A stretch of DNA of 46,606 nt from Chondrus crispus (Eukaryota > Rhodophyta > Florideophyceae > Gigartinales > Gigartinaceae). This document shows positions 40,022 to 46,606 of the stretch, piece by piece. The stretch spans positions 1 through 46,606 of the forward strand of contig NW_005179248.1 in NCBI RefSeq assembly GCF_000350225.1, written 5' to 3'. The translations under genes were made by a program, and so were the position numbers. The notes below the pieces were generated by a model. The model did no database searches and had not been told where the DNA came from. It saw only the letters and a list, made by a program, of their open reading frames with translations. Every line of letters begins with the position of its first letter. Within the stretch, counting starts at the first letter, position 1.

Positions 40022-41898
40022 CCGAACGCGAATGCCTGGCCGTGGTCCACGGGCTCAGGAAATGGCGTCCCTACCTGCACGGTGAGAAGGAAGTCACCAT
40101 AGTTACCGACCATTGCTCTCTGAAATGGCTAATGAGCCTGCGCGAGCCGAGAGGAAGGCTGGCCCGCTGGATGGTCGAAGTCCAGGACTTCGACTTTATC
40201 GTACAGTATGCACCGGGGTCCGCTCTGGTAGTCCCTGACGCGCTGAGCAGGGACGCCGTCGAGAAACCTTTGTGCCAGCGCTGCTTCGCACCGCTGGAGG
40301 GCCAGGAGAAGCAAGTTCAGGACGTGGAGACTGTGGGGGCCGTCGTGGCTGCCGGGGCCATCGGAGGAGGACCCACGGCAGAAGAGTTCAGGACAGCCCA
40401 ATGGGAAGCTTTCGGTGACTCTACTGAGTGGGTGGGGGCTGGTGGGGCTAGAAGGTTCGAAGTGACTGACAAGGGCCTGCTCGGTTTCCGGCCAGCCGGC
40501 CCCGGTGGTGGCTGCTGTTTGGTGGTGCCGCCCCGGTTGGTGGGATCGGTGCTGCAGTTTGTACACGGGTCCCGCGTTAATGGCCACTACGGACTCAGGC
40601 GGACTGAAGCACGAGTGAGAGGGCGCTACTGGTGGCCGTCATGGAGAAGAGACATCAGGACGAGAATCGTTCGGTGCGTTGCGTGCACCGCGGTAAAAGC
40701 GGCGAGGCCAGGGCGAGGTGCGTCAATGGTGGTGTACCAACCCAGCCGCCGGTTTCAGCAGGTGGCAGTCGATGTCCAAACAATAACACCAAGGACTCAG
40801 GCTGGCAATATCAAGGTCCTCGTGATGATTGACACCTTCACGCGGTTTGCCCGCGCGGCGCCTATCCCAGATGAGAAAGCGGAAACTGTGGCGAGAAAGA
40901 TCCTTGATGAGTGGGTGGCAATCTTCGGCGCCATGGAGACACTTCTGAGTGACAGAGGCCCCAACTTTATCGGGAAGGTAGTGTCGAACATGGCCGAGCA
41001 GCTGGGCACGAAGCGGGTAACGACTTCCCCGTTTCACCCACAGGCGAACGGGTGCGTGGAACGATGGAATAGGACGCTCGCGCAAGATATAGCCTGCTTT
41101 GTGTGCACCGGACAAGACGACTGGGACCTCCACGTCTCCCTGGCTTGCCTGAGATATAACACCGGAGTACACGAGGCGACTCAGTTATCACCGTTTGAGG
41201 CGATGTTCGGGATAGAGGCGTTTGTAGCGTGGGGAGAAGTGGAGGCCGACCGGGTAATGGGGGAGCCCTACAGCACCGCTAGGCACCTCAAGGAGCTCCA
41301 CTCGAGGCTTCTGGCGCAAGGTATGAAAGCGCGCAGGAACGCGGCTGCTCAGTACGACCGCGTGGTGAGGGATCTAGGACTAAAGCCAGGGGATCGCGTC
41401 ATGGTGTGGGCCCCTGACCTCGTCAGCAAGGAGGGAAACAAGATAGTTCCCTCCTGGCTTGGACCCTACGTGGTGGAACGAAAACTGTCGAAGGTGAGCT
41501 ACTGTCTACGTTCAGAAGTCGGAAGAATAAGCGCACGAGTGCACCCAAACCGCATCAGACGCATCTCACAGGAGGCCGTCCAGACTGCGGATCCGAAAGA
41601 AGGTGTCTTTCCGGACGGGCTGAGGCTATTGGATAGGATCACTGTCGTAAAAGATAGGCCGTGCCCCAAGACGGGAGGGTCCGAGAGGTGGTTCAGAGTG
41701 CAGCTCCGTGGGCGCGCGTCCCCGAGATGGACGCCGGAAGCCGCACTCCCGGAGGCAATTGTGAAGTTGTATGATGACCGGCAGGGCCACGTAGGCCGCG
41801 AGGATCGAAGCGAAGGCACCGACGCGGCCAGACAGGGGCTGGGGAGGACTGCTGTACCAGGTTCAGAGCATAGCCGAGAGGGAACGCTCCCGCCATAG
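40005..41898 (+). CDS. gypsy2 RNase H, integrase and chromodomain-like end
   Basis: KKFTVTERECLAVVHGLRKW and VTDHCSLKWLM complete RNase H up to VVPDALSRD. Integrase: HHCC finger (FVHGSRVNGHYGLRR ... RCVAC), core QQVAVDVQTITPRTQ (Asp), METLLSDRGPNFIGK (Asp), HPQANGCVERWNRTLAQ (Glu); GPY/F module SWLGPYVVERKLSKVSY. The C-terminus (RWFRVQLRGRASPRWTPEAA) aligns with the RWRGY...TWEP part of a chromodomain but has lost the key aromatic residues. All catalytic residues are present. It ends at TAG, 46 bp before the 3' LTR. Confidence 0.92.
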
Positions 41899-41944
41899 TC
41901 CTGCTCCGCGAACTGACGCACAGGGACATAGGAAAAGGGACGGG

Positions 41945-42561
41945 TGTTGCGGATTCAAATTTGATTTCTACGCGACACGTGGTACACGTGAGAGCTGCAG
42001 CCTATGGCCTGGCGTTCAATGCGCGGCACACCCCGACACTGTCGGGTGAGGGAATCTAGGGGAGGCGAGGACGTTGCGGGGAAGCGAGGACGTTGCGGGG
42101 AAGCGAGGACGTTGCGGGAGGACGAGAACGTTTGGACCCTGTGGTGTCGTTGGGCTGGAGGCTGACACAAGGCGCTGAGAGGAGCCGCCCGAACCAAGGG
42201 AGGTGTCGGGCGGAAGCGCGGACAAGACGTTGGACGTGGGCATAACGTTGGGCTCGGCGGTGCGCCAAGGAGAACGGCGAGATCGGAGAGGACAGGAGAC
42301 TTAAGAAGACCAGGAGATCGCGACGGAGGGGCTGAGGCAACGGCCCGAGTCTCGGGGGGTGGCAGCTGGTGCCGGCACGGGACTTGGGGGACGGAACGGC
42401 CGCCAAGGGCGGCGGGTATCGGGAGTATAAGATAGACGCGACGCGCATGTAGGAAAGGTATCGAAGAAGCTACAGGCGAGCTGGAGGTAAACTCGAGGAC
42501 TACTTTCAGATCCTGCTGCGTCTGCGATCGGTGAGGTATGCGGCTTGGACTAGCCGCAACA
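41945..42561 (+). repeat. gypsy2 3' LTR
   Basis: 617 bp, near-identical to 35029-35645. The five differences are all transitions. It is preceded by the polypurine tract ending at 41944 and followed by GTAC. Confidence 0.95.
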
Positions 42562-42743
42562 GTACAGTACTCAAAGGATGAAGTTATTTAGTTGTGTTAT
42601 ACAGGCTTTGTTGTGTTTGTGTAGCAGTGTGCTTTGTCCCCAAATATATGTATTTGAGCCTCCTTTATATAGTGCCATACCCCCAATAGTGCCATAGCTA
42701 GAGGTATGTCACGCTATAGCACTATATCGTAGGAGGCACTGTA

Positions 42744-42974
42744 CCCAAATTAGAGTAGGCCATGCTAAATTATGTTCCAAGGTGCTGAAAATAGGCCTGT
42801 AAATTAGTCTAGCCCATACTAAATCCTGTTATCCGTGTACTATTTGGGATAAGCGGAAGATTAAGAAGAGTTTCACAGCTTTGAGAAACGCTACGATATC
42901 TGCTTTGACATTGGTGGGTTTAAAATGCGCAAATACAACTGGTATGATCACTATAAATCGTTCTGTATCTATTA
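42744..42974. other. spacer between two MITEs, no gene
   Basis: AT-rich sequence with a repeated motif (AGTAGGCCATGCTAAAT and AGCCCATACTAAAT). No reading frame of interest. Confidence 0.4.
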
Positions 42975-43503
42975 CAGGGGGGTCGCGATATAGTGCTATC
43001 TTTGTTAGTGCCAGCTCCGATATAGTGCTACCCTTCTGCGGGTAGCACGAATTTTGAGCCAAAAACGAACGGTCTCCAGAGAGGCAGTTGGATGGACGTA
43101 CCGCCCGAGAGCCGCTGCCGCCGCGGAAACATATTATGCAGTTGCTAATTCGAATAGAGGCTATGACAGAAAAAAGCAGGGTAGATTATGCAATTGGACA
43201 TCTGCAAAAGGTAGGCTGGCATTTATGGCTGCGAAAAAGGAGAAAGTCAATGCGACGGCTCGGCAGTTACTAGTACCCTTGGTACTGTAACAGAAATGCT
43301 TGATTAGACTTGAGTCTGTAGTGGAGATGCTAAGTACAGACATTATGAGTGATGGCGTCCTGCGAGCGGTCTTTCTGAGCAGTGATGCAAGGAAGTGGCT
43401 GCAAAAAGCCGTAAATTTCATTATCTTACAGTGCCTGGTTCGATATAGTGCTGTTTTCGGCCCACTAACATAGGGTAGCACTATATTGCGACCCCCCCCC
43501 CTG
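42975..43503. mobile_element. MITE, CAGGGGGGTCGCGATATAGTGC ends
   Basis: 529 bp flanked by TA (42973-42974; 43504-43505). Both ends read CAGGGGGGTCGC then AATATAGTGCTA or GATATAGTGCTA, in inverted orientation. Internal TATAGTGC copies occur near both ends. No coding capacity. Related to the MITE around gypsy2. Confidence 0.78.
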
Positions 43504-43690
43504 TACTTATAAAACGTCATCGTGGACCACTGGTCAGGCTGCAGCGCTTCTACTCTCGAGCATGTGTGATACCTACGGCACTATAACAACAAAATCGCTC
43601 CAGCGGTATTGATTTGTTTTAATCTACTGTAAGTTGGTTTATGTACATAGTTAGCACAGGGTCTTTGAATAAGTTCGTACGGTATCAACA

Positions 43691-46606
43691 TCAACATGCC
43701 TGGGTTACATCCTCTTCCGACTTTCCACGAGGACCTGGCGTTTGCGAGTCCTGTATATGACCGTCGACTGGTTTAGCACCTCCTCCCTCTCTCAAATTAG
43801 AATCCGCTTTCTCGTTTCCAAACTCTGGTTCCTCAATCTCGGGGCGATTCTTTTCATTTGAGATCTCTATCGATGTCTCAGCAGCCGGCGGTAAAGCGAG
43901 TGCTTCAGGTCCGGCTCGAATCCGCAATTCCTTTTGCAGCTGGGCTTCAATTCTCTTCCGCTCCGCTGCTTCTAAGCGAGTGCGTTCCGCCATCGTACAA
44001 AGCTCCGCCCTCCGCACAAGAAGCTCCGTTTTATCCCCAATACTTCCGTCCGGGAACCGTTCCTCTGCCTCCGCATATACATCTCCGTTTTCACACGTCG
44101 ACATCGCAACAGCAATGCGAAGCTTTCCCTTCACAGCTGATTCCCTTAGTTTCAGTTCAAGCTCACCCAAAAGTTTCGGATACTGCTCGTCGCTCTTCAG
44201 GTTGTTCAGCGATACCGACTTAGTTCTCTTCTCGTGTTCATATATGCGCACAACCACGCCTCGCTGATCTTCTAAGCAGTTAGTAAATAGTTCTTCCTTC
44301 TTCGCAACAGGGAGGTCTGCGTCTTGCTCAAGATAACCGTGTATCCGCCTGCCCGCCACCTCTATCCCCACACCCAAAATCATCTTGTGGCTCATCTCAA
44401 TTTCCGCTGCAGAGTCTGCAAATCCTCGTTCTTGGATTTGTCGCTCCTGCTCTTCCCATATCCGGCGTTGCTTCTCCCAATCAAATTCCTCTTCATTCTC
44501 ATCGTCGTCGTCAGGAAGGCCCACATCGTCTTCATCAAAGTTGTCGAGTTCTGTATTGGTAGAAGCATACTGGTCGTCGCGTTGAGAAGTACTAGAATAG
44601 GGATCGTTCATGGTTGGTCCGCTTTCCTCTATACGCGGCAAGCGGGCATCTTCACTAGGCAAATCCGCTTGTAGATAGTTCGCTGTAACCGCGTCTTGAC
44701 CTGTTCCATGCAGCTCCTCACTGCGAGCTTCTTCCGTTGTGAGCTTCTTCGATTTTGACTTGCTCGAAGATTTGCTGCTATGTCCAGTCCATGCGTTCCA
44801 AGAGAGCCATGACTTGGACTTTTTCTTCTTCGCAAGCTTTTCTCCGTCAATAACAGCCATATCTACAATTGAAACCGTTCCCTCGTTAAGCGTCCCCGCA
44901 CGATCGGATGGGGCTTGGGATTCTACATTAGGAGGCAGTGACAGGTTTTGATCAATTTCAAGTTCCGTTTCTGCAGCAATATCCTCGGGACTTTCAGATT
45001 TCCAAAACCTGTCATTTCGCATGCCATTAAGGTGCTGATTGCTTCCATTCTCCGATGGACTACTGCTGGATGACCCAGCCTTCTCGCTCTTGTCAAGTCG
45101 CTTGGGCTCTTCACACACAGGAGAATCACCACGGGTCTTGCTTCTCCTACGGCCCCGTCGACGTACGAGCCTGGCTGGTGGCATGATAATGTAACCGAGA
45201 CCGAGACCCATTGCCTTCATCACGCGAGGTACACAGTCTTTCAGCTCTCGATGGCCTTCTATTCCTAGATAGGACATGTTCAAGTTTTCTACGCCCTCGA
45301 GCTCAACCCTCCGAAGACCAGATACGTAGACGCCGTGACCGCACCCTCTGTGGAAAAAGGCAAGGGCCCAGTCGTAGGAACCGTAAGCGTTGACTATTCG
45401 ACCCGCAACAACTGGTCGTATCTTCTTCCAACGCTCTGGATCGGCCGTGACTGCTGCTCCCATGACGTAGATGTTGTCAACAATACCCAGCGCCCCTCTC
45501 TCTGCCAACGACTCTAGACACTTGAAGACCACCCGCGCCCCTATTGAATACCCAAACAGCGACACAGGCCTCTTTCCGTAGCTGCGTTCGACGAGAACAT
45601 CTGCGAGCTCCTCCCCAGCTCCGTTCGACCGTGAAACGAGAATAGACCACGGGTTATCGACGTAATCCATGCACGACATGATTGTCAAAGGCATCGCAAA
45701 CGCAAACGCGACAGCTCCAGCAACTGAGGAGGCAGCAGCAACGGCATGTGGGTAGGCCTGCTGCACTGTAGTGACAGTTGCTTTGGAGGCCCAAAACTTT
45801 GCAAATGCCAGCCCCATTTCGTACAATCTTCTCGACTCCCAACGCAAAGCAATGTGTTGTGAGGCGGGGAGCTCTTGTTTCAATGCGGGCTCAAACTGGT
45901 CCAACGCGGCTCCAAAAGATCGGTCTGTTAGCCATGAAGGCACGCATATGCAGACGTGAAGGCTCGGGAAATGACTTGCTGCTTCGAGTCCGCGTGAACC
46001 GACTTTGAGTTTCTGCCGTTTCTTTTTCTTTTTCGAGCCAAAGCGGCGATGCTTCTTGCTCTCCGCTTCGTCATCAAACTCATCTTCGCTCAGCGACGGT
46101 GGGTGCGGGAGCTCCTTCTCTGGGTCAAAAGCCTTGCTATCCTTCTCTGGGGCATCCTCAATGGCCAAAACGCCGGCGGCTTCCGCCTCTTCTCTCAACC
46201 TTTGGGCGATAAGCTTTTCCATCTTCAAGCGCTCGCGCTCCGCCTTTTTCTTCCGCGTGTCGACCACGCGCGGGTCATCCGGGCGCTCGAAATCAAACTC
46301 CTCCAAGTTAGTGCTGACCCTGTTGCGGGCCTTCTTCACCGTGAAGCCTGCACCAGCGACGCCAAACAAGCCGCCGACAACGGCGCCAGACGCCAGGGTG
46401 CCGGACGCAGCCAGGCCGGCCGCGCTGGCAACGCCGACACCAGCCAGGGCGGACAACAAGGCCGGGGCAATGAGGCCGCCTGTGAGGCCGAACAGCATGC
46501 CGCCGACAAGTGTAATGCCGCTGATCTTGATGGCCTTGCGTATGCGGAGCTTCTTTTTCCTGCGGTGGATCAGAAGCTCGTCAACGGTCTTGTGCGCGGG
46601 CGGGTG
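43691..46606 (-). CDS. DUF726/TMCO4-type hydrolase with Hsp70-like C-terminal domain (5' end outside window)
   Basis: The stop is at 43691-43693, and the frame is open to the window edge. The first in-window Met is at 46496-46498 (MLFGLTGGLIAPALL), but 36 in-frame codons precede it (...KISGITLVGG), so the true start lies further upstream. Counting from that Met: Gly/Ala-rich membrane segment (1-55); charged, Lys-rich linker (55-165); alpha/beta-hydrolase domain (about 178-430) with membrane-like AVAAASSVAGAVAFAFAMP, nucleophile motif LFGYSIGARVVF (Ser318), likely Asp376 (AYGSYDWALAFFHRG) and His416 (GIEGHRELKD), as in TMCO4 and yeast relatives. An acidic, Ser-rich region (450-700) follows. 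Residues ~705-815 resemble the Hsp70 substrate-binding beta domain (MILGVGIEVAGRRIHGYLEQ; LPVAKKEELFTNCLEDQ; VVVRIYEHEK; LLGELEL; NGDVYAEAEE), then a coiled coil (815-860). No introns are apparent. A membrane-bound lipase-like enzyme is likely; substrate unknown. Confidence 0.88.
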   Translation of the reverse strand, partial: HPPAHKTVDELLIHRRKKKLRIRKAIKISGITLVGGMLFGLTGGLIAPALLSALAGVGVASAAGLAASGTLASGAVVGGLFGVAGAGFTVKKARNRVSTNLEEFDFERPDDPRVVDTRKKKAERERLKMEKLIAQRLREEAEAAGVLAIEDAPEKDSKAFDPEKELPHPPSLSEDEFDDEAESKKHRRFGSKKKKKRQKLKVGSRGLEAASHFPSLHVCICVPSWLTDRSFGAALDQFEPALKQELPASQHIALRWESRRLYEMGLAFAKFWASKATVTTVQQAYPHAVAAASSVAGAVAFAFAMPLTIMSCMDYVDNPWSILVSRSNGAGEELADVLVERSYGKRPVSLFGYSIGARVVFKCLESLAERGALGIVDNIYVMGAAVTADPERWKKIRPVVAGRIVNAYGSYDWALAFFHRGCGHGVYVSGLRRVELEGVENLNMSYLGIEGHRELKDCVPRVMKAMGLGLGYIIMPPARLVRRRGRRRSKTRGDSPVCEEPKRLDKSEKAGSSSSSPSENGSNQHLNGMRNDRFWKSESPEDIAAETELEIDQNLSLPPNVESQAPSDRAGTLNEGTVSIVDMAVIDGEKLAKKKKSKSWLSWNAWTGHSSKSSSKSKSKKLTTEEARSEELHGTGQDAVTANYLQADLPSEDARLPRIEESGPTMNDPYSSTSQRDDQYASTNTELDNFDEDDVGLPDDDDENEEEFDWEKQRRIWEEQERQIQERGFADSAAEIEMSHKMILGVGIEVAGRRIHGYLEQDADLPVAKKEELFTNCLEDQRGVVVRIYEHEKRTKSVSLNNLKSDEQYPKLLGELELKLRESAVKGKLRIAVAMSTCENGDVYAEAEERFPDGSIGDKTELLVRRAELCTMAERTRLEAAERKRIEAQLQKELRIRAGPEALALPPAAETSIEISNEKNRPEIEEPEFGNEKADSNLREGGGAKPVDGHIQDSQTPGPRGKSEEDVTQAC

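Larger units (their letters stand above)
35029..42561 (+). mobile_element. Ty3/gypsy retrotransposon, young full-length copy (gypsy2)
   Basis: 7533 bp with two 617-bp LTRs that differ at five positions by my reading (99.2% identical) and a 4-bp duplication GTAC (35025-35028; 42562-42565). The order is gag, protease, RT, RNase H, integrase, degenerate chromodomain. A purine tract (AGGAAAAGGGACGGG) precedes the 3' LTR. The gag is interrupted by ~1.2 kb and pol has two one-base frame breaks, so the copy is recent but not autonomous. Confidence 0.95.
34908..42741. mobile_element. MITE (CAGGGGGGTCGC / TATAGTGC type) hosting gypsy2
   Basis: Left end at 34908 (TA, then CAGGGGGGGTCGCTCAATAG) and right end at 42741 (reverse complement CAGTGCCTCCTACGATATAG) are flanked by TA (34906-34907; 42742-42743). 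Without gypsy2 (35029-42561 plus a 4-bp duplicate) it is about 297 bp. Both sides carry TATAGTGC/TAGTGCC motifs near the ends. No coding capacity of its own. Ends starting CAG beside TA suggest mobilisation by a Tc1/mariner-type enzyme. Confidence 0.65.

Noticed and set aside
39995..40025. Programmed -1 frameshift at the A run in gypsy2 RNase H
   Set aside because: The zero-frame phase of the A run does not fit a slippery heptamer, and the middle of RNase H is not a usual site; an indel is simpler.
42975..43503. Small genes in the 43.0-43.5 kb interval
   Set aside because: Short frames on both strands lie inside a MITE and lack motifs.

Overview
The window is eukaryotic and almost entirely transposable-element DNA, with one convincing host gene cut by its right edge. 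That gene (complement 43691 to beyond 46606) is one uninterrupted reading frame of more than 970 codons. It encodes a DUF726/TMCO4-type membrane hydrolase with what looks like an Hsp70 substrate-binding domain near its C-terminus. A long intronless host gene, chromovirus retrotransposons with Tc1, pogo and PIF/Harbinger transposons, and near 50% GC suggest a TE-rich, intron-poor genome such as a florideophyte red alga (Chondrus-like). That assignment is a low-confidence inference.

Layout. 1-5137: no gene, only short repeats and hairpins. 5140-6691: Tc1 element M1 with ~198-bp inverted repeats and a dead transposase. 6694-7637: pyrimidine-rich minisatellite and spacer. 7638-8339 and 8454-9053: two solo LTRs. 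9103-11813: convergent gene pair of a PIF/Harbinger transposon (decayed accessory protein, intact-looking nuclease). 12484-20148: decayed Ty3/gypsy chromovirus (gypsy1); its gag is split by a ~941-bp element full of GGGYGAC motifs, and its 3' end by a pogo element (20149-22420). 22423-26247: a GC-rich region without recognisable genes, holding ~155-bp repeats and an array of ~73-bp units that each carry three hairpins. 26368-27314: internally deleted Harbinger derivative. 27452-27855: broken Myb/SANT-like gene. 28087-30281: second Tc1 family (M2), split by a solo LTR. 30425-34839: second copy of M1 (M1'), with a 2855-bp Harbinger inserted in its right inverted repeat. 34908-42741: ~300-bp TA-flanked MITE containing a complete, young gypsy2 retrotransposon (617-bp LTRs differing at 5 sites). 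42975-43503: a related MITE. 43691-46606: host gene.

The elements record a series of nested insertions, many datable relative to one another from target-site duplications (TA for Tc1/pogo/MITEs, AAT for Harbinger, 4-5 bp for LTR elements). Most transposase and pol genes are broken, repeatedly by stops that look like C-to-T or G-to-A changes. The likeliest undescribed items are the hairpin array with apparent compensatory changes (23631-24790), the hydrolase/Hsp70-domain fusion, and a roughly six-fold excess of TACAGTA/TACTGTA heptamers, which match the footprints expected from excision of CAG-ended Tc1-type elements.
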